Source: Acidobacteriota bacterium
Lineage (GTDB): Bacteria; Acidobacteriota; UBA6911
DNA length: 64,000 bases
Reading direction: 5' to 3'
Assembly: GCA_012719455.1 (NCBI GenBank)
Contig: JAAYAJ010000105.1
Span: forward strand, 1 to 64,000
In this document: in pieces, positions 1 to 9,636 of the stretch
How the letters are laid out: every line of letters begins with the position of its first letter
Numbering within the stretch: the first letter of the stretch is position 1
Made by a program: the position numbers and the translations under genes
The notes under the pieces: generated by a model
Databases searched by the model: none
Seen by the model: the letters and a program-made list of their open reading frames with translations, nothing else
Told to the model about the DNA's origin: nothing

Positions 1-2
1 CC

Positions 3-1136
3 AACCTCAAGCTGGCCAACCTCGACCTGACCCTGACCGACAGCGAGTTCAAGCAGAAGGTCACCGACACGATCTCCAACATCCAGACCGCCTACTGGGA
101 CCTGGTGAGCGCGATCCGCAACTACGACATCCGGCGCAACTCGGTCAAGCTGGCGCAGATCAACCTGCGCGACAGCCGCAAGAAGGTGGAGGTCGGGACC
201 TCCGCGCCCATCGACGTCACCGACGCCGAAGCCACCGTCGCCAGCCGCGAGGTGGAACTGATCTCGGCCGAAGAGACGATCCTGCGCGCGCAGAACTCCC
301 TGCGAGCGCTGGTGTCCAACGACCGTAACGCCGACATCTGGCGCAAGGTCATCGTCCCCACCGATCAGCCCGACTTCAAGGAGTTCAAGGTCGACGTCGA
401 CACCGCCATAAACACCGCGCTCAAGAACCGGCCGGAACTGCAGCAGGCCGACCTCAACCTGCAGCAGCTCGATATCCGCAAGCGCCTGAACGAGAACAAC
501 CGGAAGTGGCAGGTCGATCTCACCGGGCAGTTCGGCAGCAACGGGACGGCCGGCCCCCAGGGGTGCCAGAAAAACCAGTTCACCGGCGAATGCGTCCTCG
601 ACCCGAACACCCAGCTTCCCATCCTGCTGACCCCTCCGGCCCTGGTCGGCGGCATCGGCAATGCCTACAAGACGATGTGGACCGAGGGCTACACCAACTG
701 GCAGATCCAGCTGCAGGTGACCATCCCGCTGCGCAACCGCAGCATCGACGCCCAGCTCGCCCAGCAGAACATCCAGAAGCGGCAGCAGCTGATGAACATC
801 CGCAAGATGGAGCAGTCGATCCAGGTCGAGATCCGCAACGCCCTGCAGAGCCTCGAAACCAGTCGCAAGCAGGTGGAGACTTCGGGCGTCGCCCGGCGCC
901 TGGCGCGGGAACGGCTGGAAGGGGAGGAGAAGCGGTTCCAGGCGGGGCTCAGCCAGAACTACCTGGTGCTCCAGCGGCAGAACGAACTCTCCTCGGCCGA
1001 ATACCAGGAACTGCAGTCCCTGATCCGCTACAAGCAGGCGGTGGTCACCGTCCAGAAGGCGATGTACACCCTGCTCGAATCGAGCGATTTCGCGATCGCC
1101 AAGGGGAGCAGCTCCAACGTGCCCGACCTCAAGTAA
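3..1136 (+). CDS. TolC-family outer membrane efflux protein (5' truncated by window edge)
   Basis: Frame is open from base 3 (NLKLANLDLTLTDSEFKQKVTDTISNIQTAYWDLV...), upstream of the ORF-track start; coiled-coil OEP-type repeats and 'ELQQADLNLQQLDIRKRLNENNR' typical of TolC/OEP. Confidence 0.85.
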   Translation, partial: NLKLANLDLTLTDSEFKQKVTDTISNIQTAYWDLVSAIRNYDIRRNSVKLAQINLRDSRKKVEVGTSAPIDVTDAEATVASREVELISAEETILRAQNSLRALVSNDRNADIWRKVIVPTDQPDFKEFKVDVDTAINTALKNRPELQQADLNLQQLDIRKRLNENNRKWQVDLTGQFGSNGTAGPQGCQKNQFTGECVLDPNTQLPILLTPPALVGGIGNAYKTMWTEGYTNWQIQLQVTIPLRNRSIDAQLAQQNIQKRQQLMNIRKMEQSIQVEIRNALQSLETSRKQVETSGVARRLARERLEGEEKRFQAGLSQNYLVLQRQNELSSAEYQELQSLIRYKQAVVTVQKAMYTLLESSDFAIAKGSSSNVPDLK

Positions 1137-1142
1137 ACAACA

Positions 1143-1178
1143 GCGGCCGGCGGGGGCGGTTTCGTCCCCGTCGGCCGC
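1143..1178 (+). terminator. GC-rich hairpin after the TolC-like gene
   Basis: 13-bp stem GCGGCCGGCGGGG / CCCCGTCGGCCGC (one G-U pair) just after the stop; no strong T-tract. Confidence 0.5.
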
Positions 1179-1221
1179 AAATTCCCTTCCCCATTCCTCC
1201 CCGATCCTTTAGAATCCGCTC

Positions 1222-2055
1222 ATGCCGATAGAGACCGTCGCCTATACCCTGCTGGGCCTGCTCGTGGGAAGCTTCCTGAACGTCTGCATCTACCGCATCC
1301 CGTTGGGGAAATCGATCGTCTTCCCAGGTTCCGCCTGCCCCGATTGCGGCCGCCCGGTGCGCCCCTGGGACAATATCCCGGTGCTCTCGTACCTCCTCCT
1401 TCGAGGCAAATGCCGCGCCTGCCGCCGTCCGATCTCGCCCCGCTACCCGGCGGTCGAACTGCTGGCCGCGCTCGCCTTTTTCGTCTCGATCCGCACCTGG
1501 GGCCTTTCCTCCCCTACCCTGGTCAACTCCCTCTTCCTGGCGGCCGTGATCGTCCTGGTCTTCACCGACTACGATCACCGCATCCTGCCCAATAAAATCA
1601 CCATCCCCGGGACGATAGCCGGGATCGTGCTGAGCCCGTGGCAGGACCCCGCCTTCTACCAGGACAACGTTTCCATGGCCGCGGCATCCCTGTTCGGAAA
1701 CGCCGCGCCCGCCGCCCTCCCCTGGGTCGGATCGGTGCTGGGCGCCGCCATCGGCGGGGGGCTCCTGTACGCCGTTGGTTTCGCGTACGAGAAGCTGCGT
1801 CGGCGCCAGGGGCTCGGGATGGGGGATGTCAAGATGATGGCGCTGGTGGGTGCATTTCTCGGCTGGCCGCTGGCGCTGCTGACCATCTTCGCCGGCTCCC
1901 TGCTCGGCACCCTCGTGGGAATCTTCCTGATTCTTTTCCGCAAATCGAACCTGCAGACCAAGCTTGCTTTCGGCGTGTTTCTCGGGGTCGCCTCGGCTCT
2001 CGCCGCCTTCCGGGGATTGGACTTCCTCGTCTGGTACCTCGGCACGCCCCGATAG
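1222..2055 (+). CDS. pilD: Prepilin peptidase (type IV leader peptidase)
   Basis: N-terminal GSFLNVCIYRIP, CPDC...CRAC cysteine pairs, and GxGDVKMMALVGAFLGW motif. Confidence 0.93.
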   Translation: MPIETVAYTLLGLLVGSFLNVCIYRIPLGKSIVFPGSACPDCGRPVRPWDNIPVLSYLLLRGKCRACRRPISPRYPAVELLAALAFFVSIRTWGLSSPTLVNSLFLAAVIVLVFTDYDHRILPNKITIPGTIAGIVLSPWQDPAFYQDNVSMAAASLFGNAAPAALPWVGSVLGAAIGGGLLYAVGFAYEKLRRRQGLGMGDVKMMALVGAFLGWPLALLTIFAGSLLGTLVGIFLILFRKSNLQTKLAFGVFLGVASALAAFRGLDFLVWYLGTPR

Positions 2056-2103
2056 GGGCGCACGATTTTTTCGCTCAAAACCGCCCCGGCTCATTAGAAG
2101 GGC

Positions 2104-2565
2104 ATGAGCGCAACACGCCTCCCAGGCTGCGGATCCGCGGCGGGTTGGAGCCTGGCCGAACTCCTGGTCGCGCTGACCCTGATGGCGGTCCTGGCGTCCT
2201 TCGCCCTACCCGGACTCGAGCGCATCGCCAAGGCGTGGACTCTCTGGGAGAGCGCCAAGGCGCTCGAGTCCTCGCTCATGTGGGGGCGCATGCACTCGAT
2301 CATGGCCAATGAATCGGTTCGGTTCGACGCCTCCGAGCAGGGGTACGGTTGGAGCGATCCGGAAAGCGGGGAGTCTTACACCGCTTCGCTCCGGACTTTC
2401 CCGCACGGAGTCCGGATGACCTCGTTCCCCTCGCGGCCGCTCCGTTTCCATCCCCGGGGGAACGCGGCCCCCGCCGGTTCCTATGCGGTCACAGACGGCC
2501 GCGGCGCCTACCGGATCGTGGTAAGTCCCGGGGGCCGGATCCGCTTCCAGCAGGAGCCGCCCTAG
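2104..2565 (+). CDS. GspH/FimT-like minor pseudopilin
   Basis: Prepilin-like leader 'GSAAGWSLAELLVALTLMAVLASFALPGLERI'. Confidence 0.75.
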   Translation: MSATRLPGCGSAAGWSLAELLVALTLMAVLASFALPGLERIAKAWTLWESAKALESSLMWGRMHSIMANESVRFDASEQGYGWSDPESGESYTASLRTFPHGVRMTSFPSRPLRFHPRGNAAPAGSYAVTDGRGAYRIVVSPGGRIRFQQEPP

Positions 2566-3617
2566 GAGCCAAGGGTTTGAGAGAGTTCCACGAGTTTTTG
2601 CAGGCAGCCGAGCGCCCGGCCGGACCGGATCGACTCCCGCGCCAGGGCGATCCCCTCCCGCAAGCTGGAAGCCTTGTCCCCGACCACCAGCCCGGCGGCC
2701 GCGTTGAGCAGGACCACGTCCCGGCGCGCCCCCTCCTGGCCCGAAAGAAGGGCACGGATGATCTCCGCGTTTTGCGCCGCGTCCCCTCCCCGGAGGGCGG
2801 AGATGGGGGCGCGGTCGATGCCGAAATCCTCCGGGGTCACGTAGTAGGTCCGGACTCCGCCGCCCGTAACCTCGGAGATCTTGCTCTCCCCGCTCGTGGT
2901 GATCTCGTCCAGGCCGTCGGCGCCGTGAACCACGAACGCGCGCCGGGTCCCAAGTTCACACAAGACTTGGGCCATGACTTCCGTAAGGTCCTCGTCGTAA
3001 ACGCCGAGGACCTGGGCGGTGGCCTGGGCGGGGTTGCAGATCGGCCCCAGGAGGTTGAAGACAGTCCGGATCTTCATCTCCCGGCGGGCCAGCACGACGT
3101 AGCGCATCGCCTCGTGCAGCAGCGGCGCGTAGAGAAACCCGATCCCCGCCTCGTCGATGCAGCGGGCCACGGCCTCCGGGGGCAGATCGATCCGGACGCC
3201 CAGGGCTTCCACCACGTCAGCGCTGCCACAAAGACTGGACACGCTGCGATTGCCGTGCTTGGCGACCCGGATGCCGGCGCCGGCGACGACGAAAGCGGTG
3301 GCAGTGGAAATATTGAACGTGCCGGTTGCGTCCCCCCCGGTGCCGCAGGTATCCACGAGCATCTCGCGGTCGGTCCCGGAGAAGGCGGCGTCGACCATCG
3401 ACCGCGGCGAGACACGCGACGCTTTTTCCCGCATCACCCGGGCAAAACCGATGAGTTCCTCCACGGTTTCGCACTTCATGCGCAGGGCGGTCAAAAACGC
3501 GGCGATCTGCGCGTCGGTGGCCCGCCCGGACATGATTTCGTTCATGAGGCTCTCGGCTTCGCTGCGGCTGAGATGGCGGCCGGATACGACCTTCTGGATT
3601 CCTTCGGTGATATGCAT
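2562..3617 (-). CDS. trpD: Anthranilate phosphoribosyltransferase
   Basis: GTGGDATGTFNISTATAFVVAGAGIRVAKHGNRSVSSLCGSADVVEALG is diagnostic. Confidence 0.96.
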   Translation of the reverse strand: MHITEGIQKVVSGRHLSRSEAESLMNEIMSGRATDAQIAAFLTALRMKCETVEELIGFARVMREKASRVSPRSMVDAAFSGTDREMLVDTCGTGGDATGTFNISTATAFVVAGAGIRVAKHGNRSVSSLCGSADVVEALGVRIDLPPEAVARCIDEAGIGFLYAPLLHEAMRYVVLARREMKIRTVFNLLGPICNPAQATAQVLGVYDEDLTEVMAQVLCELGTRRAFVVHGADGLDEITTSGESKISEVTGGGVRTYYVTPEDFGIDRAPISALRGGDAAQNAEIIRALLSGQEGARRDVVLLNAAAGLVVGDKASSLREGIALARESIRSGRALGCLQKLVELSQTLGS

Positions 3618-3746
3618 TTTGGGGAGTATATCCGGAACCGGAAGGAATTGAAGTCAAAAGGAGGATGAAAAATGAGGGGGGACATGGTCCGGAAAACATA
3701 TGGATCGCGCCGCAGCGGCCGATGAGATAGAGGGACAGGTATTCCC

Positions 3747-4220
3747 GTGGAGGAATCAGGCGGCGTCACGTATTGCGGAGGATTTTGCCTGGCGGAACTG
3801 CTCCTGGCCCTGGGGCTGCTGACCTTCGGCCTGCTGGCGGTCGGGCAGTTGCTGGCGGTGACGGCGGCACTGGGTTCCCTGGACCGCTCGCAGGGGACCG
3901 CGGCCATTGCCGCCCGTACCACGATGGAATCGCTGACCGATCTTTGGGAGCGCGCCCCTTCCGACGCGGCGCTCGCGCCGGGGAGCCACGGCCCGCGCAC
4001 CGTGGAGGTCCGCGACCCGTGGAACGGCACGGTGCTGAATCGCTATCGGGTCACCTGGGAGGTGGAATCCGTCGGCGATCCCCGTCCGGGGAAAAGCGTG
4101 AGAGCAAGGACGGTGACGGTACACGTGGCGCCCGTCGAGGTGGGGGGGGAGGACAACATCCGTCCGATGTTCAACCAATCCCTCGATCTGGCGACGGTTC
4201 TCGGTCAGGGGACGTCATGA
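3747..4220 (+). CDS. PilV-like minor pseudopilin
   Basis: Prepilin-like segment GGFCLAELLLALGLLTFGLLAVGQLL; GTG start; overlaps the next gene by 4 bp. Confidence 0.65.
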   Translation: MEESGGVTYCGGFCLAELLLALGLLTFGLLAVGQLLAVTAALGSLDRSQGTAAIAARTTMESLTDLWERAPSDAALAPGSHGPRTVEVRDPWNGTVLNRYRVTWEVESVGDPRPGKSVRARTVTVHVAPVEVGGEDNIRPMFNQSLDLATVLGQGTS

Positions 4221-4828
4221 ACGACCAACGGTGTGGCTGCATCCGGATCGCTGAGGAGGGCTTCTCGCTGGCCGAACTGCTGGTGTGCCTCGTGATCTTC
4301 TTCGTCCTCGGCGCCGCGCTGTTCGCCCTCCTGGGGGAACTCCAGCAGAAAGCGGCTTTTCAGGCCGAGATGCGGTCGGTTGTCCAGGATACGCGCCTGG
4401 CGCTCGACACCGTGGAGCGCTTCGTGCGCCAGGCGGGGAACGACCCGCTGGGCACGGGGATAGAGGGGATCACCCTCCGGGCCCCTGCCTCGGTGGCCAT
4501 CAGAACCGACGTCAAGGGGGAAGCCGGGGGGGACAAGGGGGACCCGGATGGGGACAGCGGGGATTCCGACGAGGACGTGTTCCTCCGGTTCAACCCCACG
4601 GCCGGCACTCTGGAGATCGTCTCCGGATCGGGACCACCCCAGATTGTGACCAGCCGCATTTCCGATCTCGAGCTCCGGTATTACAACGAGTCAGGGGGGA
4701 TCGCGGCCGGGGATGAACGGGTTCACAGAATCGGCATCACCCTCCGGGGAGCCACCCTGTTTGCCAACCCCCGAACGGGTCGCCGCCACGGGGTGGAACT
4801 CGAGGGGGAGGTCCGGGTCAGAACCTGA
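4217..4828 (+). CDS. PilW-like minor pseudopilin
   Basis: ATG at 4217 (ATGA overlap); prepilin motif EEGFSLAELLVCLVIFFVLGAALFALL. Confidence 0.75.
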   Translation: MNDQRCGCIRIAEEGFSLAELLVCLVIFFVLGAALFALLGELQQKAAFQAEMRSVVQDTRLALDTVERFVRQAGNDPLGTGIEGITLRAPASVAIRTDVKGEAGGDKGDPDGDSGDSDEDVFLRFNPTAGTLEIVSGSGPPQIVTSRISDLELRYYNESGGIAAGDERVHRIGITLRGATLFANPRTGRRHGVELEGEVRVRT

Positions 4829-4914
4829 AGTTTTACATTATGACTTTAGTCCTATTTAGATATGTACTATCATTTTTTGGACATGAATCAGGTTATCCCA
4901 AACGAGGTGTTCCG

Positions 4915-5466
4915 ATGAGAGTATCGGTTTTTGCCGTCGCGCTCTGCGCGGTCCTGGCGCTCGAAGGCTATTCACAATCCCTCGGCGACCTTGCCAAAAA
5001 GGAAAAGGAGCGCCGGGAGGCGATCGGACAGGTCCGGGTGATCACCGGCGAGCAGGCGGCCAAGTACTCCACCGGCCGGGCCGAGGAGCCGGCCGCCGCC
5101 GATCCCGCCCCGCCGGCGGAGGAGGAAACGGCCGAGGGCGCCGTCGCCAAGACCGACCCGGACGAGCCGGTCGATTTCGCAGGGCGCCCCGAAAGCTTCT
5201 GGCGCACAACCATGGCCGAAGCGCGGCTCGAGGTCAAGGATCTCGAGAGGGAGCGGGACACTCTGGTCCTCAAGATCAACCAGCTCCAGGACCAATTCTA
5301 CAAGCAGTCGGACGGCTTCCACCGCGAAAGCATCCAGCGGGATCTGCAGAAAAGCTACTACCTGCAGGACCTGAACAAGGAAAACCTGGAGAAAGCCAGG
5401 GAAGCGCTCGAGGACCTGAAAAAGGAAGCGCGCAAGAGCGGCGCCCTCCCCGGCTGGATCGAGTAG
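4915..5466 (+). CDS. Secreted coiled-coil protein of unknown function
   Basis: Signal peptide MRVSVFAVALCAVLALEGYSQ followed by a charged coiled-coil region. Confidence 0.65.
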   Translation: MRVSVFAVALCAVLALEGYSQSLGDLAKKEKERREAIGQVRVITGEQAAKYSTGRAEEPAAADPAPPAEEETAEGAVAKTDPDEPVDFAGRPESFWRTTMAEARLEVKDLERERDTLVLKINQLQDQFYKQSDGFHRESIQRDLQKSYYLQDLNKENLEKAREALEDLKKEARKSGALPGWIE

Positions 5467-5512
5467 CGGGGATTCGCTTTTCGAAGCATCGGCGGGAATG
5501 GCCGCGGGGAAG

Positions 5513-6235
5513 TCACCCTTCTCCCGGCCGCACCCCCGTGAGCAGCACCGTGATCCCCCCGCTCATTCGCCTGCATTGTACCTCGGCGAAACCGGAACGG
5601 ACGGCCCGTTCCCCCAGCTCTTCGGCGGGGGGGAACGCGGCCACGCTTTCGGGGAGATAGCCGTAGGCACCGTCCACGCCCGACACCCATTTCCCGATGC
5701 GGGGCAACACCCTGAGAAAATAGAACCGGTAACACCCCGCCAGGAGAGGCAGGCGCGGCATGCCGAAATCGAGCACGCCCAGGATCCCGCCCGGGCGCAG
5801 TACCCGCCTCATCTCCCCGAGCCCCCGGTCGAGATCGGCCAGGTTGCGCAACACGAATGCGCTGACGACGGCGTCGAACGAAGCGTCGGGAAACGGGAGC
5901 CGCAGCGCGTCGGCCTCCAGGAGTTCGATCGTGCGCCCGGCGCGCAGGACCTTTTCGGCCCCCAGGGTGAGCATCGGCCGGCTGAAATCGCAGCCGACCA
6001 CCCGCCCCAGGCGCGAAACCTCCAGCGCGAGATCGGCCGTGCCGCAGCCCACATCCAGGATCAGGGGAGCGGCGGCGCTCATCCGCGTCCCGATCTCCCG
6101 CACGCACTCCCTGCGCCAGCGCCGGTCCAGGTTCGCCGACAGGGCATGGTTGAGAAAATCGTAGCGGCCGGCGATAGCGCCGAACATGCGGCGCACCTTT
6201 CCGGCCTTCTCCTCGTCCCCCCGGGGATTACTCAA
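5513..6235 (-). CDS. ubiE: UbiE/MenG-type quinone methyltransferase
   Basis: KVRRMFGAIAGRYDFLNHALSANLDRRWRR...LDVGCGTADLALEVSRLG; probable TTG start overlapping the aroB end by 8 bp. Confidence 0.88.
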   Translation of the reverse strand: MSNPRGDEEKAGKVRRMFGAIAGRYDFLNHALSANLDRRWRRECVREIGTRMSAAAPLILDVGCGTADLALEVSRLGRVVGCDFSRPMLTLGAEKVLRAGRTIELLEADALRLPFPDASFDAVVSAFVLRNLADLDRGLGEMRRVLRPGGILGVLDFGMPRLPLLAGCYRFYFLRVLPRIGKWVSGVDGAYGYLPESVAAFPPAEELGERAVRSGFAEVQCRRMSGGITVLLTGVRPGEG

Positions 6236-7331
6236 GGTTCCCGTTCCCCGCCAAAAACCGCTCCAGAAAGCGGCGGAGCGACGAGGCCTCGACCCCGTCC
6301 AACACCGCCCCCTCCCCCAAGGCACGCAGGAACACCATCCGGAGTTTCCCCCCCTCGAATTTCTTGTCCCGCAGGAGCGAACGCCACACCTCGTCGGGAT
6401 CCAGCCGGCCGATGGCCGGGAGCCGGCCCGCTCCCCGGATCAGCCGGACCAGGTGCGCCGTTTCCGCCGCGCCGAGCACCCCCAGTTCCCTGCCGTAAGC
6501 CAGGGAGGCGATCATGCCCCAAGCGACCGCCTCCCCGTGGGTGAACCTTCTATAACCGCCCGCGGCTTCGAAGGCATGGCCGATGGTATGACCGTAATTC
6601 AGGATCATCCGCGGCCCGCCCTCGGTCTCGTCCAGGGCGACCACTTCCGCCTTGATCCGTGCCGCGGCCACAACAATGTGCTCCAGGGGCCCGGGGCGGC
6701 GGTTCAGGATGTCGGGAAGCTTCCGGTCGATGTAATCGAGCAGCGGCCGACTGCGGATGGCCCCGCACTTGATGACCTCGTAGAGCCCCGACCGCAGCTG
6801 GCGCCCCGGGAGCGTGGCGAGCACCGCGGTGTCGGCGATGACGGCCGACGGCTGGTGAAAGGCGCCGACGAGGTTCTTCCCTTGTGCGACGTTGATCCCC
6901 GTTTTCCCCCCGATGGAGCTGTCCACCTGGGCAAGCAGCGTCGTCGGCGCCATCACGAAGCGGATGCCGCGCATGAAGGTGGCGGCGGCGAAACCGGCGA
7001 TATCCCCGGTCACCCCTCCCCCGAACGCGAGCACCCAGGAGCGGCGGTCGGCGCGGGCGCGGAACAGGCCGTCGTAGATCTTCGCCAGGGTCTGGTGGTT
7101 CTTGTAGCGCTCCCCGTCCGGGATCCGGATGACGGGGGAGGGGCCGAAAGCGCCCTCGAGCGCGCCGAGGAGCCGGGGGCCGTGGAGCCGCAGAACGGTG
7201 CCGTTGGCCACGACGACGGGGGGAGATTGGAACCCCAGCCGCGCCAGCAGCGTCCCGGCGCCTGCAAGCGCCCCCCCTCCAACAACGACGGGATAGCTGC
7301 GTTCCTTCAGATCAACGGTGAGTGTCTTCAC
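6228..7331 (-). CDS. aroB: 3-dehydroquinate synthase
   Basis: FGGGVTGDIAGFAAATFMRGI, TTLLAQVDSSIGGKTGIN, LNYGHTIGHAFE. Confidence 0.96.
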   Translation of the reverse strand: MKTLTVDLKERSYPVVVGGGALAGAGTLLARLGFQSPPVVVANGTVLRLHGPRLLGALEGAFGPSPVIRIPDGERYKNHQTLAKIYDGLFRARADRRSWVLAFGGGVTGDIAGFAAATFMRGIRFVMAPTTLLAQVDSSIGGKTGINVAQGKNLVGAFHQPSAVIADTAVLATLPGRQLRSGLYEVIKCGAIRSRPLLDYIDRKLPDILNRRPGPLEHIVVAAARIKAEVVALDETEGGPRMILNYGHTIGHAFEAAGGYRRFTHGEAVAWGMIASLAYGRELGVLGAAETAHLVRLIRGAGRLPAIGRLDPDEVWRSLLRDKKFEGGKLRMVFLRALGEGAVLDGVEASSLRRFLERFLAGNGNLE

Positions 7332-7388
7332 GATTACGGTTCCCGGATGAATGGACGGCGTGCCGCCGCTCCGCGGGGAGACTCTAGT

Positions 7389-8174
7389 CTAACGCGAGAT
7401 CCCCTCCAGGGGGCTGCTGGCGGTGGCGTAGAGTTTCCGGGGGATGCGCCCCGCCTTGTACGCCGTCCGGCCGGCCTCCACGGCCAGGTTCATCGCCCGG
7501 GCCATGGCAACCGGGTCCTTGGCCTCCGCAATCCCCGTATTCATCAGCACCGCATCGCAGCCCAGTTCGAGCGCCAGGCTGGCGTCCGAAGCGGTCCCCA
7601 CCCCGGCATCGACGATGACGGGGACGGAGACGGTTTCCAGGATAATCCGCAGGTTGGCGGGGTTCTGAATCCCCATTCCCGACCCGATCGGGGCGCCCAG
7701 CGGCATGACGGCGGCCGCGCCGGCGTCCTCCAGCTTCCGGGCCATGATGGGATCGTCGTTGCTGTAGGGGAGGACCACGAACCCTTCCCTGACCAGCGTG
7801 CGCGTAGCCTCGAGCAGCGCCACGGTATCGGGGAAAAGGGTCTTCTCGTCGCCGATGACCTCGAGCTTCACCCAGTCGCTCAGTCCCGCCTCCCGCCCGA
7901 GCATCGCCGTCCGGACGGCTTCATCGGCGGTGTAGCAGCCGGCCGTATTGGGCAGCAGCGTGTAGCGCGTCGTATCGATGTAATCGAGGAGCGATTCCGA
8001 GGAACGGTCGAGGTTCACCCGCCGCACCGCCACCGTCACCACCTCCGCCCCCGAAGCATCGAGGGCGTCCCTCATGAGGGCAAAGGTTTCGTATTTGCCC
8101 GTGCCCACCATCAGGCGCGAGTGGAACGTCTTCCCCCCCAGAACCAGTGGATCCGTTTCCCGTGCATAAGTCAT
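7389..8174 (-). CDS. thiG: Thiazole synthase
   Basis: [57 protein letters not shown]. Confidence 0.95.
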   Translation of the reverse strand: MTYARETDPLVLGGKTFHSRLMVGTGKYETFALMRDALDASGAEVVTVAVRRVNLDRSSESLLDYIDTTRYTLLPNTAGCYTADEAVRTAMLGREAGLSDWVKLEVIGDEKTLFPDTVALLEATRTLVREGFVVLPYSNDDPIMARKLEDAGAAAVMPLGAPIGSGMGIQNPANLRIILETVSVPVIVDAGVGTASDASLALELGCDAVLMNTGIAEAKDPVAMARAMNLAVEAGRTAYKAGRIPRKLYATASSPLEGISR

Positions 8175-8178
8175 GCTG

Positions 8179-8388
8179 CTATCCTCCGCCGACGAATTGG
8201 ACGATCTCGACGCGATCGCGGTCGGCTATCGGCGTCACGTCCCATTCCGCCCGGCGCACGATCCTGCGGTTCAGTTCCACCGCCACCTGCGTCCCCTCGA
8301 TCCCCAGCGCCAGGAGCAGTTCGCTCACGTTGGCAACCGGGGGGACCTGGCGTGTCCTGCCGTTGATCTCGAGCGTCATCGTGTTCAT
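8179..8388 (-). CDS. thiS: Sulfur carrier protein ThiS
   Basis: 69-aa ubiquitin-like protein ending ...[10 protein letters not shown]; adjacent to thiG. Confidence 0.92.
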   Translation of the reverse strand: MNTMTLEINGRTRQVPPVANVSELLLALGIEGTQVAVELNRRIVRRAEWDVTPIADRDRVEIVQFVGGG

Positions 8389-8397
8389 AAACCCTAC

Positions 8398-8427
8398 ATC
8401 ATAGGCGCCGCGCGAAAGACAAATCAA
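8398..8427 (-). promoter_or_regulatory. Putative sigma-70-type promoter for thiS
   Basis: On the minus strand: TTGATT - 18 nt - TATGAT, ending about 10 bp before the thiS ATG. Confidence 0.4.
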
Positions 8428-8509
8428 GTCCCGCCTGCACACGGCGCACGCAATCGGGCCGTTTTCCTTCATGGACGCCGCAGCGCCGATGGTGTAGGGT
8501 GTGTGCATC

Positions 8510-9322
8510 ATGAATACCTGCGAGCACGAACTGGAAACGGCCCTGGAAATCGCCAGGAACGCGGGGGAATTGGCCCTGCGGCATTTCGCCGCCCCCCCGC
8601 CCGCCGAAGAGAAGGAAGACTCGTCCCCCGTCACCCGCGCCGACCGCGAAACCGAACGGTATATCGTCCGGATGCTCCGGGAGCGGTTCCCCCTGGACGG
8701 CATCCTGGGGGAAGAGGGGGCGGGGCACCCCTCCCGTTCGGGCCGCCGCTGGCTCGTCGATCCCATCGACGGGACCAAGGACTTCATCCGCGGCAATCCC
8801 ACCTGGGCCGTCCAGTTGGCGCTCGAACAGGGGGAGCGGGTGATCCTGGGAGTGATTCACTGCCCCGCTCTCGGGGAGACCCTCCACGCGGCCGCCGGCG
8901 CGGGCTGCTTTTGGAACGGGGTCCGCGTCACCGCATCGGAGGTCTCCAGGATCGACCACTCCATCCTGACCGTCAGCGGGCTCAACGCGGCGGCGGCCGC
9001 CTGGCCCGTGGATGGGATCAGGAGCCTGCTCGAGGAGTGCTGGACCGTGCGCGCCTTCGGGGGCGCCTGCAACGTCATGATGCTGGCCCGGGGGAAGGCC
9101 GACATCTGGCTGAGCGGCCGGGGGATGGAATGGGACTACGCTCCCGCCCGCATCGTCGCCGACGAAATCGGCGCCTGTTTCCTGACGCGCCCGGGCGACG
9201 GCCGCATCGACCGGAAACACTGCGTCCTTTGCGCCCCCGGGGTGGAACGGGAAGTCCGCCGGGTCCTGGACATTTCCGGTTGCGCGCCGGTTGATTCCCC
9301 AATTGATTCCATGGAAGATTAG
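8510..9322 (+). CDS. Inositol monophosphatase-family phosphatase
   Basis: GEEG, WLVDPIDGTKDFIRGNPTWAVQLAL, WDYAPARIVADEIGA motifs. Confidence 0.9.
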   Translation: MNTCEHELETALEIARNAGELALRHFAAPPPAEEKEDSSPVTRADRETERYIVRMLRERFPLDGILGEEGAGHPSRSGRRWLVDPIDGTKDFIRGNPTWAVQLALEQGERVILGVIHCPALGETLHAAAGAGCFWNGVRVTASEVSRIDHSILTVSGLNAAAAAWPVDGIRSLLEECWTVRAFGGACNVMMLARGKADIWLSGRGMEWDYAPARIVADEIGACFLTRPGDGRIDRKHCVLCAPGVEREVRRVLDISGCAPVDSPIDSMED

Positions 9323-9378
9323 GACCAGGGCCCGGCCTGATTACGGGTGATGCCAACATACAGACCCTGGGAGGAACG

Positions 9379-9636
9379 ATGAGCCAGACACAGCTTTTCG
9401 CCGTGCATCCCGACACCCACGAACGGATGCTGCTGGGATCGATCACCGACGCCCAGCTCGATTTTCTCATCGACAACCTCGAAGAGGAATTCGAGGAGGA
9501 CGACGACTATTTCCTGAACCGGGATACGCTCGACTACCTCGAAGGCAAAGGGATCGACGGGGAGCTGGCCGCGCTGCTCCGCGCCGCGCTCGACAAACAC
9601 CCGGAAGGGGTGGACATCCTCTACATCTACGGCTGA
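9379..9636 (+). CDS. Small acidic protein of unknown function
   Basis: 85-aa ORF, strongly acidic, ATG preceded by GGAGG-type site. Confidence 0.65.
   Translation: MSQTQLFAVHPDTHERMLLGSITDAQLDFLIDNLEEEFEEDDDYFLNRDTLDYLEGKGIDGELAALLRAALDKHPEGVDILYIYG

Noticed and set aside
2349-3668. 439-aa plus-strand ORF
   Set aside because: Antisense to trpD and out of frame with the pseudopilin gene.
4829-4914. AT-rich stretch TTTAGTCCTATTTAGATATGTACTATC before the secreted coiled-coil gene, reminiscent of an Rrf2-type operator
   Set aside because: Probably just the promoter region; no clear dyad or confident hexamer pair.
6186-8366. 726-aa plus-strand ORF
   Set aside because: Antisense to aroB and thiG; no recognisable motif.
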